Below, in pieces: positions 1 through 8,142 of a stretch of DNA of 64,000 nucleotides. The position numbers and the translations under genes were made by a program. The DNA is from Berkiella sp964496435 (lineage in GTDB: Bacteria; Pseudomonadota; Gammaproteobacteria; Berkiellales; Berkiellaceae), in contig CAZBZP010000001.1 of assembly GCA_964496435.1 (NCBI GenBank), forward strand, positions 339,668 to 403,667, given 5' to 3'. The notes beneath the pieces were generated by a model. The model saw only the letters and a program-made list of their open reading frames with translations. It had not been told where the DNA came from and made no database searches. How positions within the stretch are numbered: position 1 is the first letter of the stretch; each line of letters starts with the position of its first letter.

Positions 1-989
1 ATGCAGGTCGTTTCATCCATAACGATGACAGCGCCTGAGCCCAACATGGAGCCGGCTTTGGAAATGGAATCATAATCCATATTCAAGGTCATCATTTGTT
101 CGCCTGGAACAACGGGCACCGAAGAACCACCGGGGATCACAGCTTTGAGCTTTTTGCCCCCTTTCATACCACCTGCCATCTCCAATAATGTCGCAAATGG
201 CGTGCCTAAAGGAATTTCATAATTGCCAGGTTTATTCACATGGCCTGAAACGCAAAATATTTTTGTACCGCCATTGTTTGGCAAGCCTAACTCTAAAAAC
301 CATTTGCCACCGTGTTGCAAAATCACGGGCACAGAAGCATAGCTTTCCGTGTTATTGATATTTGTTGGTTGACCATAGATACCAAAGTTTGCTGGAAAAG
401 GTGGCTTAAAGCGTGGTTGGCCTTTTTTACCCTCTAAGGATTCCATCAACGCGGTTTCTTCACCGCAGATATAGGCACCAGCACCCAACACATTATGTAG
501 TTCAAAATCAAAGCCACTGCCCAAAAGGTTTTTACCAATCAGACCTAGTTCACGTGCTTCTTTTAAGGCTTGTTCCATACGGTGAAAAGGTTCAATAAAC
601 TCGCCCCGCAGGTAGTTATATCCCACTGTGGCATTCATGACATAACCAGCGATAGCCATGCCTTCAATCAATTGGTGCGGGTTAAAGCGTAAGATATCTC
701 TGTCTTTGCAAGTGCCTGGCTCACCTTCGTCAGAATTGCACAGTACATATTTTTGGCCAGGTTTGTTGCGAGGCATAAAGCTCCATTTCAAACCCGTTGG
801 AAAGCCTGCACCACCACGGCCACGCAAAGCAGAAACCTTTAATTCATTGATAATGTCATCTGGTGGTGTTTTATTTTTGAGAATATTTTCCCAAACGGTA
901 TAACCACCCACAGCACGGTAAGCTTCTAAGCTCCATGGTTTTTCATGATGCAAGGTTCTAAAACAAACTTGATTGGTTGGGACACTCAT
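1..989 (-). CDS. nuoF: NADH-quinone oxidoreductase subunit F, 3' part outside window
   Basis: This is the FMN- and NADH-binding subunit of respiratory complex I, in the peripheral arm on the cytoplasmic side. About 329 N-terminal residues are present; the family is usually about 420-445, so the C-terminal part with the 4Fe-4S cysteines lies beyond base 1. The Gly-rich nucleotide-binding segment RGRGGAGFPTGLKW, the CNSDEGEPGTCKDR segment and GAGAYICGEETALMESLEG are all readable. The ATG at 989 follows an AGGAG site that lies inside the 3' end of nuoE, only 3 bases after the nuoE stop. It is part of the nuoABCDEF transcription unit. Confidence 0.96.
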   Translation of the reverse strand, partial: MSVPTNQVCFRTLHHEKPWSLEAYRAVGGYTVWENILKNKTPPDDIINELKVSALRGRGGAGFPTGLKWSFMPRNKPGQKYVLCNSDEGEPGTCKDRDILRFNPHQLIEGMAIAGYVMNATVGYNYLRGEFIEPFHRMEQALKEARELGLIGKNLLGSGFDFELHNVLGAGAYICGEETALMESLEGKKGQPRFKPPFPANFGIYGQPTNINNTESYASVPVILQHGGKWFLELGLPNNGGTKIFCVSGHVNKPGNYEIPLGTPFATLLEMAGGMKGGKKLKAVIPGGSSVPVVPGEQMMTLNMDYDSISKAGSMLGSGAVIVMDETTC

Positions 990-992
990 GTG

Positions 993-1505
993 CTACTCCT
1001 TGGAAGCCAAAATCTCATCGATTTTTTGTGCGTTGAGATTTTCATAGTAGTCATCGCCAATTTGCATTGCTGGCGCCCCACAACATGCAGCTAAACATTC
1101 CACTGATTTCAGTGTGAACTTGCCGTCATCTGTTGTTTCATTAAAACCTATACCCAACTTGTTTTTAAGATGGGTCACAATTTCTTCTGATCCACAAAGC
1201 ATGCAGGAAATATTGGTGCACACACAGATTTTATGGCGGCCAATTGTTTTGTTCATTTCAAACATGCTGTAAAAAGTCGCTACTTCAAAGACAGCAATTT
1301 TTGGCATGCCCAAATAGTGCGCTACCGCTTCTACAAGCTCATTTGTTAAAGAGCCACCATTTTCTTTTTGTACAAAGGTCAGTGCTGCAATGACTGCCGA
1401 TTGCTTTTGTTCTTTTGGATATTTTTGTAGCCATTGATCAATATGGCTTCTGGCCTGTTGTGATAATACGTCAGGCGACATTAATTTTTGTACTGGCGCG
1501 TTCAC
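993..1505 (-). CDS. nuoE: NADH-quinone oxidoreductase subunit E
   Basis: This complex I subunit carries the 2Fe-2S cluster N1a and works beside NuoF. The four expected ligands are visible as C96-x4-C101 and C137-x3-C141 in a thioredoxin-like C-terminal half. The length of 170 residues is normal. The start is a GTG that overlaps the nuoD stop by 4 bases (GTGA), with a GGAGA site upstream inside nuoD. An ATG at residue 9 is an alternative start. The tight overlaps on both sides indicate translational coupling. Confidence 0.96.
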   Translation of the reverse strand: MNAPVQKLMSPDVLSQQARSHIDQWLQKYPKEQKQSAVIAALTFVQKENGGSLTNELVEAVAHYLGMPKIAVFEVATFYSMFEMNKTIGRHKICVCTNISCMLCGSEEIVTHLKNKLGIGFNETTDDGKFTLKSVECLAACCGAPAMQIGDDYYENLNAQKIDEILASKE

Positions 1506-2755
1506 CTATCAATCTCTCCAAATACAATATCTTGAGAACCAATCACAGCCACTACGTCGGCAATCATATGTCCCTTCACCATTTCATTCATGGCTGCTAA
1601 ATGCGGGAAACCAGCTGCTCTTACTTTGACGCGATAAGGCTTATTGGCACCATCAGAAATGAGGTATACCCCAAATTCTCCCTTGGGATGTTCCACTGCT
1701 GCATACGCTTCGCCTTGAGGAACGCAATATCCTTCCGTAAAAAGTTTGAAATGATGGATTAAGGATTCCATATCATCTTTCATTTTTTCACGAGAGGGCG
1801 GTACGATTTTATTGTCATGAATAACAACAGGGCCTGGGTTATCACGAAGCCATTGTACGCATTGGCGAATAATACGATTACTTTGACGCATCTCTTCAAT
1901 ACGCACTAAATATCTATCGTAACAATCGCCTTCTTTACCCACAGGGATATCAAAATCCATGCGATCATAAACGGCGTAGGGCTGCTTTTTACGCAAGTCC
2001 CACTCGACGCCAGAGCCTCTTAACATAGGGCCTGAGAAACCAAGCTGAAGAGCTCTTTCTCTTGAAACAACACCAATACCAACCGTACGTTGTTTCCAAA
2101 TTCGGTTATCGGTAAGAAGTGTTTCATACTCATCCACACAGGTAGGGAAACGCTCCGTAAAATCCCAAATGAAATCTAATAATGAACCTGTTCTTGTTTC
2201 ATTGAGCTTTTTGACTTCTTTTTCTGAATGCCACATGGATGCTTTATATTGTGGCATTGTGCCAGGCAGATCACGATAAACCCCACCTGGGCGATAATAG
2301 GTTGCGTGCATTCGCGCACCACTGACGGCTTCATAGCAATCCATGAGATCTTCTCTTTCACGAAACGCGTATAAAAAGACGGTCATGGCGCCGATATCTA
2401 AGGCATGTGCCCCAATCCACATTAAATGATTTAAAATCCGGGTGATTTCATCAAACATCACGCGAATATATTGGGCACGAACGGGTGGTGTGATGCCTAA
2501 TAACTTTTCAATGGCCATCACGTAACCGTGTTCGTTGCACATCATGGAGACGTAATCGAGTCTGTCCATGTAACCAATGCTTTGATTATAAGGCTTATTC
2601 TCAGCTAATTTTTCCGTAGCACGATGAAGTAAGCCAATATGGGGATCAGCGTGCTGTACGACTTCCCCATCCAACTCTAAAATTAAACGCAATACACCAT
2701 GTGCCGCAGGATGTTGCGGGCCGAAATTCATGCTGTAGTTTTTAATCTCAGCCAT
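1502..2755 (-). CDS. nuoD: NADH-quinone oxidoreductase subunit D
   Basis: This is the 49-kDa-type subunit of complex I, which helps form the quinone-binding pocket with NuoB. It reads MAEIKNYSMNFGPQHPAAHG at the start and ends GSQDIVFGEIDR, both standard for the family, and the 417 residues match the usual length. The reading frame stays open two codons further upstream to a GTG at 2761. The ATG at 2755 is preferred because it has an AAGG site five bases upstream and gives the conserved N-terminus. The start lies inside the 3' end of nuoC. Confidence 0.97.
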   Translation of the reverse strand: MAEIKNYSMNFGPQHPAAHGVLRLILELDGEVVQHADPHIGLLHRATEKLAENKPYNQSIGYMDRLDYVSMMCNEHGYVMAIEKLLGITPPVRAQYIRVMFDEITRILNHLMWIGAHALDIGAMTVFLYAFREREDLMDCYEAVSGARMHATYYRPGGVYRDLPGTMPQYKASMWHSEKEVKKLNETRTGSLLDFIWDFTERFPTCVDEYETLLTDNRIWKQRTVGIGVVSRERALQLGFSGPMLRGSGVEWDLRKKQPYAVYDRMDFDIPVGKEGDCYDRYLVRIEEMRQSNRIIRQCVQWLRDNPGPVVIHDNKIVPPSREKMKDDMESLIHHFKLFTEGYCVPQGEAYAAVEHPKGEFGVYLISDGANKPYRVKVRAAGFPHLAAMNEMVKGHMIADVVAVIGSQDIVFGEIDR

Positions 2756-3431
2756 GCTCACCTTCTTGTTCTTGATGCTTTGCTTTACGGATCACTTTAG
2801 GAACTAAAGTGCGAGGCACAATTTCAACAGGATCATAGATGACGCGCTTTTGTTTGGCGTCATAACGAACTTCGACATTGCCTACCAGCGGGAAGTCTTT
2901 TCTAAAGGGATAACCAATAAATCCATAATCCGTTAAGATGCGTCTTAAGTCAGGATGTCCTGCAAATAAGATCCCATACAAATCAAAAGCTTCACGTTCA
3001 TACCAGTTGGCACTGCTATAAATACTGACAACCGAATCGATAACCGGATCATGATCAGAAACAAAAGCACGCACGCGAATACGTTGGTTATGCTTAATAG
3101 AAAGTAAATGATATACCACGGCCAATCTTGGTTTGGTCCAATTGCTATTAGCCCTTACTTGCGAAATGGGGCGAACAGCTCGCTCAAAGCCCTGGCTTGT
3201 TGCTTCAAATGTTTCCCATTCGCTGCAACCATAGTGCAGATAATCTACACCGCACAAATCCATTAACATTTCAAATTGAAAGTCTTCATCATCACGTAAT
3301 CGTTTGCAAACTTTGACGATGGCATTATTTGGAATTTCGAGGGTGATTTCGCCATGTGCAATGCTGAGGCTATCGATATCCATTGCTAATTTGTTTTTAA
3401 TTTGTTCTGCAAGAAGCTCAAGCTTTTTCAT
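2748..3431 (-). CDS. nuoC: NADH-quinone oxidoreductase subunit C
   Basis: This is the 30-kDa-type peripheral subunit of complex I. It is a separate gene here, not fused to nuoD as in enteric bacteria. The family signature ANWYEREAFDLYGILFAGHP is followed by LRRILTDYGF and GYPFRKDFPL. The frame extends upstream to a TTG at 3446. The ATG at 3431 is chosen because AAGGGGC lies about six bases before it. The length is 227 residues, and the gene overlaps both nuoB and nuoD by a few bases. Confidence 0.96.
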   Translation of the reverse strand: MKKLELLAEQIKNKLAMDIDSLSIAHGEITLEIPNNAIVKVCKRLRDDEDFQFEMLMDLCGVDYLHYGCSEWETFEATSQGFERAVRPISQVRANSNWTKPRLAVVYHLLSIKHNQRIRVRAFVSDHDPVIDSVVSIYSSANWYEREAFDLYGILFAGHPDLRRILTDYGFIGYPFRKDFPLVGNVEVRYDAKQKRVIYDPVEIVPRTLVPKVIRKAKHQEQEGEHG

Positions 3432-3915
3432 TTTTGCCCCTTGCAAGCGTATTCTCTGTTCTTCTTATTTTGTTTTGTAATTGCAAAATGCCATAAAGCA
3501 GAGCTTCAGCAGTAGGCGGGCAACCTGGTACATAAACATCAACCGGTACCACGCGGTCACAACCACGCACCACGGAGAAGGAGTAATGATAATAGCCGCC
3601 CCCATTAGCGCATGAGCCCATGGAAATTACCCATCTGGGTTCAGCCATTTGATCGTAAACTTTGCGCAGCGCAGGCGCCATTTTGTTGCACAAGGTGCCA
3701 GCAACAATCATGACGTCACTTTGTCTTGGGCTGGGGCGAAAAACGATACCGAAACGGTCTAAGTCATAGCGTGAAGCGCCAGCATGCATCATTTCAACGG
3801 CACAACATGCAAGGCCAAAAGTCATTGGCCACATGGAGCCGGTTCTTGCCCAATTAACCAATTTATCGACGGAGGTTGTTACAAAACCTTTTTTGAGTAC
3901 GCCTTCTACTCCCAT
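3418..3915 (-). CDS. nuoB: NADH-quinone oxidoreductase subunit B
   Basis: This complex I subunit binds the last 4Fe-4S cluster (N2) before quinone. The cluster ligands are visible: the paired cysteines of GLACCAVEMM, a cysteine in AGTLCNK, one in SMGSCANGGG and one in PGCPPTAEAL. The ATG at 3915 (MGVEGVLKKG) is chosen over a GTG at 3936 because AAGGGG precedes it and it matches the family N-terminus. This gives 165 residues. The gene overlaps the end of nuoA and the start of nuoC. Confidence 0.97.
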   Translation of the reverse strand: MGVEGVLKKGFVTTSVDKLVNWARTGSMWPMTFGLACCAVEMMHAGASRYDLDRFGIVFRPSPRQSDVMIVAGTLCNKMAPALRKVYDQMAEPRWVISMGSCANGGGYYHYSFSVVRGCDRVVPVDVYVPGCPPTAEALLYGILQLQNKIRRTENTLARGKNEKA

Positions 3916-4262
3916 TCTAGCGCCCCTTTTTTCCACTCATAGAGAAAACCAACCAATAAAAGACCAAGGAAAATGCCCATAGCAATAACACCTGGCCATG
4001 CCAGATTTTCGAGAATCACTGCCCAAGGAAAGAGAAAGGCCACTTCCAAATCAAAAATGATAAATAAAATGGCAACAAGATAAAAACGCACATCAAATTT
4101 GTAACGTGCATCTTCAAACGGCTCAAATCCGCACTCATATTGTGAATTTTTTTCAGGATCAGGACGACTGGGCGAGATTAAGGTGCCCAAACCTATCAAG
4201 AGCGTAGCGATGCCTACTGCTAATCCCATAAAAATAAGGATTGGAAGGTAATTTTCTAACAC
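3906..4262 (-). CDS. nuoA: NADH-quinone oxidoreductase subunit A
   Basis: This small membrane subunit of complex I sits at the junction of the membrane and peripheral arms. Three hydrophobic segments are visible near residues 5-27, 60-82 and 86-108. The loop segment NSQYECGFEPFEDAR is characteristic of NuoA. The start is a GTG at 4262, with AAGGG about ten bases upstream. It is the first nuo gene, and a tRNA-Leu gene lies upstream on the same strand. Confidence 0.95.
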   Translation of the reverse strand: MLENYLPILIFMGLAVGIATLLIGLGTLISPSRPDPEKNSQYECGFEPFEDARYKFDVRFYLVAILFIIFDLEVAFLFPWAVILENLAWPGVIAMGIFLGLLLVGFLYEWKKGALEWE

Positions 4263-4318
4263 GTTTTAGAACCCTTACCGGATAAATGCAATTGCCAAAC
4301 ATAACTTAACATCATATC

Positions 4319-4360
4319 CCGTCTTCGCCTAAGAGGCTACGCCGGGCGCAGCCCGCTTTT
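4319..4360. repeat. REP-like intergenic sequence, copy A
   Basis: This GC-rich stretch between nuoA and tRNA-Leu contains CCCGTCTTCGC, a short spacer, then CTACGCCGGG. The same two blocks in the same order recur at about 23299-23324 between dapB and dnaJ. The match suggests a dispersed intergenic repeat family. Only two convincing copies are seen in the window. Confidence 0.5.
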
Positions 4361-4439
4361 CATCTGAGTGTGTAAACTAAACACTTTGAACGTTTGTGCT
4401 GCATCAGGCGAAGCATTCGAATTTATCGAATGCGAAGAA

Positions 4440-4524
4440 TGGTGCCCAAGGCCGGACTCGAACCGGCACAGCTTTCGCCACTACCCCCTCAAGATAGCGT
4501 GTCTACCAATTTCACCACTTGGGC
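4440..4524 (-). tRNA. tRNA-Leu (GAG)
   Basis: The minus strand folds as an 85-base tRNA with encoded CCA. The acceptor stem is GCCCAAG/CTTGGGC, the D-loop reads GGTGAAATTGGTAGACAC, the anticodon arm is GCTATCTTGAGGGGGTAG with anticodon GAG, there is a long variable arm typical of class II tRNA-Leu, and the T-loop is GGTTCGAGTCC. It lies between secG and nuoA on the same strand, an order common in gammaproteobacteria, and is probably co-transcribed with them. Confidence 0.96.
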
Positions 4525-4575
4525 TTACTCTTCCTATTTTGAATCTTCAAAATGGCGGAGTATGTAACTCCTTAA

Positions 4576-4923
4576 CTAAATTTCAGGTACATCATTACCA
4601 GCGGGTTTTGTGCTGGGTGATGACTCTGATTTATTTGCAGGCAACTCTTCCTTCACAGCTGCAGGAACTTCTTCTAGCATTCTTGGATGGTATTGTTTGT
4701 TTAAGTAGTACACCAAGAACAAATTCAATACGAAAAATAAGCCAGCCAATATAGAAGTCATTCGGCTTAAAAAATTACCGGAACCTTGGCTGCCAAATAC
4801 GGTTTGTGAAGCACCGCTACCAAATGCAGCCCCTGCTTGAGCACCCTTTCCGTGTTGAATAAGGATAAGGCCTACCAAGACGAAGGAGATGAGGAAATGG
4901 ATAGCTAATAATATTACATACAT
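4576..4923 (-). CDS. secG: Preprotein translocase subunit SecG
   Basis: This is the auxiliary subunit of the SecYEG translocon. It has two membrane segments (residues about 2-22 and 53-75) separated by the conserved loop GLILIQHGKGAQAGAAFGSG. The C-terminal tail is hydrophilic. At 115 residues it is of normal size. It lies 14 bases downstream of tpiA and upstream of tRNA-Leu, an arrangement known in many gammaproteobacteria. Confidence 0.95.
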   Translation of the reverse strand: MYVILLAIHFLISFVLVGLILIQHGKGAQAGAAFGSGASQTVFGSQGSGNFLSRMTSILAGLFFVLNLFLVYYLNKQYHPRMLEEVPAAVKEELPANKSESSPSTKPAGNDVPEI

Positions 4924-4937
4924 GCTCTCAGACCTTA

Positions 4938-5699
4938 TTAAGCACCTGCGGCGATAATTTGTATAAATTCATTCGCATTTAGGGATGCGCCCCCTACTAA
5001 TGCCCCGTCAATATCGGGCATCGCAAAAAGCCCTTGGGCATTATTCGCCTTAACACTCCCGCCGTATAATATCGACAGGTTGTTGGCTAACGCTGCATCA
5101 TACTCGGCTAAGGTCTGTCTGAGCAAGAGATGAACAGCTTGGGCTTGCTCTGGGGTGGCAGTTAAGCCCGTACCAATTGCCCAAATAGGTTCGTAAGCAA
5201 TGATGGCATTCTCAAATACCCCGATGCCACTTTTTAGTAAGGCTTGCAACTGCCCTACAATAATTTCATCTGTTTGTTGCGCCAAGCGCTGCTCTTTGGT
5301 TTCCCCTACACATAAAATAGGGATGAGTCCTGCGGCTTTGGCACTTAAGAATTTTTCGGCGATTTGCTCGTCTGTTTCATTATTATATTGACGACGTTCT
5401 GAATGACCGACGATTACGTATTTGCATCCCACTTCTATCAGCATGTTGGCTTCAACTTGCCCGGTAAAAGCACCTAGCTGATGCGCGCTGACATCTTGAG
5501 CACCTAACTGCAATGCTTGCGCCGTTGTGGCCATAAGTGCTGCTGCTGTTTCTAAATAAGGAAACGGCGGGCAAACAACCGCACTTGATTGTGAGTTAGA
5601 TAACACTTTGCTTTCAGCAATGGCTGCAACAAATTCTTTGAGATGCGCTTTTGAACCATGCATCTTCCAATTGCCAACCACGGTGAATTTTCTTGTCAT
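4938..5699 (-). CDS. tpiA: Triosephosphate isomerase
   Basis: This glycolytic TIM-barrel enzyme interconverts glyceraldehyde 3-phosphate and dihydroxyacetone phosphate in the cytoplasm. The N-terminal VGNWKMHG supplies the active-site Lys, IVGHSERR the catalytic His, and AYEPIWAIGTG the catalytic Glu. Phosphate-binding glycines are seen in YGGSVKANN and GALVGGASL. The length of 253 residues is standard. It starts at an ATG and is followed closely by secG. Confidence 0.97.
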   Translation of the reverse strand: MTRKFTVVGNWKMHGSKAHLKEFVAAIAESKVLSNSQSSAVVCPPFPYLETAAALMATTAQALQLGAQDVSAHQLGAFTGQVEANMLIEVGCKYVIVGHSERRQYNNETDEQIAEKFLSAKAAGLIPILCVGETKEQRLAQQTDEIIVGQLQALLKSGIGVFENAIIAYEPIWAIGTGLTATPEQAQAVHLLLRQTLAEYDAALANNLSILYGGSVKANNAQGLFAMPDIDGALVGGASLNANEFIQIIAAGA

Positions 5700-5804
5700 G
5701 CGAGCTTATGGGCCTACAGAATTTTAAAAACGGTGAATATTAACTGAGTTGCTTAATGTCGCGCAAGTATTAAAGCGTTGGATTGTCTTGTGCAAGGGCA
5801 AGAA

Positions 5805-5825
5805 GGGCGGACATGAAGTCCGCCC
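5805..5825. repeat. GC-rich hairpin between glmM and tpiA
   Basis: GGGCGGAC and GTCCGCCC form a perfect 8-bp stem around a five-base loop in the 189-base gap between tpiA and glmM. There is no clear T-run on either side, so it may be a REP-type element or a weak transcript-end structure and not a classic terminator. Confidence 0.45.
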
Positions 5826-5888
5826 CTACGCGGAATGGATCCACGATGACATCTCGTATCCACAGAGCCTAACATTTTAGAAAATTAA

Positions 5889-7241
5889 TTAAGTTACCTT
5901 AGAAGAAGCCGTTTTCACTGCCTGCGCAATTTCTTCGGCTATTTGCTGAGCCAATGCTTTATCTTGGCCTTCGACCATGACACGCACCAGGGGCTCTGTG
6001 CCTGAAGCGCGCAATAAAATACGCAGATTACCTTTAAGTTCTTTTTCCAGTTTTAAAACCAAGGCTTGAACAGCCTCGTCCTTAACCACTTCTTGGCCCT
6101 TAGCAACTTGCACGTTTATTAAAACTTGCTCGTACTTGTTCATGCCTTTTTTCAATTCATGTAATGTTTTATTGCTGTGACATAGCTGGGCTAGGACTTG
6201 TAAAGCACTCACAATACCATCGCCTGTGGTGGTTTTATCAAGACATAAAAGATGTCCTGAGCCTTCTCCACCTAAGAGCCAACCACTTTGTGTTAAAGCA
6301 TCCATCACATATCTATCCCCCACTTGCGTGCGGGTAAATGGGATCTCTAAGCTTTGAAAGGCATGTTCTAATCCAAGATTACTCATTAAAGTGCCAACAA
6401 CACCCCCATTTAATATCCCACGTTCATGATAAGAACGCGCGATAATATAAAGCAGTTCATCACCATCAACGACTTCACCTTTGTGATCGACAAACAAAAC
6501 TCTATCGCCATCGCCATCAAAGGCAATGCCTAATTCTGCTTGTTCTTCTAAAACACGTTGCTGCAAAGATTCAGGATGTGTAGAGCCACAATTTTCATTA
6601 ATATTAAAGCCATTGGGTTGGTTATGCATCACAATCACTTGTGCCCCTAATTCCGTAAATACATTAGGTGCAATATGATAGGTAGCGCCATTGGCACAAT
6701 CCAAAACAATTTTGATGCCTTTGAGATCATGCGCTTTTAAAAAAGTACCTTTGCAAAATTCAATATAACGGCCAGCAGCATCATCCATAAACCGCGCTTT
6801 TCCAATATTTTGTGGCTCAGCGGTTGTCATGGGCACATTTAATAACTCTTCGATTTTGCTTTCAATGGTATCGGGCAGTTTTTTGCCCTCACCACTGAAG
6901 AACTTAATGCCGTTATCGTAATAAGGATTATGAGAAGCACTAACGACTACACCAACTTGCGCGCCCACGGAACGCGTTAGATACGCAATGGCGGGTGTTG
7001 GCATGGGCCCTAGTAAATAAACATCCAAACCTGCTGCAACAAAACCTGACTCTAAAGCAGCAGAAAGCATATAACCTGAAAGGCGCGTATCTTTACCAAT
7101 CACAACAGTGCCGTGACCATCTTGTGCCAAAATTTGTCCTACTGCCCATCCTAATTTAAGCGCAAATTCTGCGGTAATAGGATGAACACCTGTGCGACCG
7201 CGAATGCCATCGGTACCAAAATATTTACGCTGCACAGACAT
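5889..7241 (-). CDS. glmM: Phosphoglucosamine mutase
   Basis: The enzyme converts glucosamine 6-phosphate to glucosamine 1-phosphate for UDP-GlcNAc, feeding peptidoglycan and LPS. The active-site phosphoserine is S103 in VSASHNPYYDNGIKF, the metal site is DGDGDR near residue 245, and the sugar-binding GGEGSGH and phosphate-binding RASGTEPLVRVM loops are present. At 450 residues it is normal. Its ATG lies inside the 3' end of folP (17-base overlap) with GGAG eight bases upstream, so folP and glmM are likely coupled. Confidence 0.97.
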   Translation of the reverse strand: MSVQRKYFGTDGIRGRTGVHPITAEFALKLGWAVGQILAQDGHGTVVIGKDTRLSGYMLSAALESGFVAAGLDVYLLGPMPTPAIAYLTRSVGAQVGVVVSASHNPYYDNGIKFFSGEGKKLPDTIESKIEELLNVPMTTAEPQNIGKARFMDDAAGRYIEFCKGTFLKAHDLKGIKIVLDCANGATYHIAPNVFTELGAQVIVMHNQPNGFNINENCGSTHPESLQQRVLEEQAELGIAFDGDGDRVLFVDHKGEVVDGDELLYIIARSYHERGILNGGVVGTLMSNLGLEHAFQSLEIPFTRTQVGDRYVMDALTQSGWLLGGEGSGHLLCLDKTTTGDGIVSALQVLAQLCHSNKTLHELKKGMNKYEQVLINVQVAKGQEVVKDEAVQALVLKLEKELKGNLRILLRASGTEPLVRVMVEGQDKALAQQIAEEIAQAVKTASSKVT

Positions 7242-8049
7242 CGGTGGTTCTCCTTTGTAGATAGGGTTGCACGGCTTTGACGACGGCTATGGCATCTTTA
7301 GTTGCCATCACATCGTGTGTGCGAATAATGGAAGCGCCTTGCAGGCTAGCAATCACTGCGCCTGCAAGACTGGCATATAATCTTTGATCCGCTGGTTTAT
7401 TCACTATTTCACCAAACATTGATTTGCGAGATAGTCCAACGAGAACTGGCACACCAAGCGCCGTCAATTGTTGTAATGAAGCGAGTAGCGCTAAGTTGTG
7501 CGACAAGTTTTTTCCAAAACCAAAGCCGGGATCTATCCAAATATTTTCTTTTTTAATACCTGCTTGCAAACAATCCAACAGACGCTGTTTGAGAAAAAGA
7601 TGCACTTCACTCACAACATGCTCATAATGCGGCGCATGCTGCATGGATTCAGGCGTTCCCTGCATGTGCATTAAGCAAATTGTAATATCATGCTGAGATG
7701 CCAAGGCCATTGCACCTTTATCACTTAAGGCTGCAACATCATTAATGATGCTAACACCTGCTTCAATTGCGGCCTTCATGACGGCTGTATGGCGGGTATC
7801 TATCGAAAGCGGAATGTCCGTACGTTCTTTTAAGGCTTCAATCACAGGAATAACGCGCATGCATTCTTCATCGATGCTCACAGGGTTCGCCCCAGGACGC
7901 GTTGATTCTCCACCAATATCAATGATATCTGCGCCCTCGTTGATTAGGCGCAATCCATGTTCAATGGCCTTTTCGGTTGTTTGATGGTGACCACCATCAA
8001 AAAAAGAATCTGGGGTAACGTTTAAGACCCCCATGATTTGTACTGACAT
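7225..8049 (-). CDS. folP: Dihydropteroate synthase
   Basis: This folate-pathway enzyme joins p-aminobenzoate to dihydropterin pyrophosphate. The signatures are MGVLNVTPDSFFDGG at the N-terminus, GADIIDIGGESTRPGA, DIPLSIDTRH and GLSRKSMFGEI. The length of 274 residues is typical. It lies between ftsH and glmM, the common ftsH-folP-glmM order. The probable terminator or stem-loop at 8071-8142 lies between ftsH and this gene. Confidence 0.96.
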   Translation of the reverse strand: MSVQIMGVLNVTPDSFFDGGHHQTTEKAIEHGLRLINEGADIIDIGGESTRPGANPVSIDEECMRVIPVIEALKERTDIPLSIDTRHTAVMKAAIEAGVSIINDVAALSDKGAMALASQHDITICLMHMQGTPESMQHAPHYEHVVSEVHLFLKQRLLDCLQAGIKKENIWIDPGFGFGKNLSHNLALLASLQQLTALGVPVLVGLSRKSMFGEIVNKPADQRLYASLAGAVIASLQGASIIRTHDVMATKDAIAVVKAVQPYLQRRTTDVCAA

Positions 8050-8070
8050 CTATTCTAACTACCTTTACGT

Positions 8071-8142
8071 AATTAAAAGGGGTTGGGCAATTGTTTTCAA
8101 ACCCCTGTGGGCTCGTAGACAATCAACCCAACCCCTTTAATT
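8071..8142 (-). terminator. Long inverted repeat after ftsH
   Basis: Arms at 8071-8087 and 8127-8142 pair over about 16 bases (AAAGGGGTTGGG with CCCAACCCCTTT) around a loop of about 40 bases. On the minus strand the right arm begins at the ftsH stop codon, and the second arm ends in TTTTAATTA, so it could end or pause transcription out of ftsH. The large loop makes it less typical than a simple terminator. Confidence 0.5.
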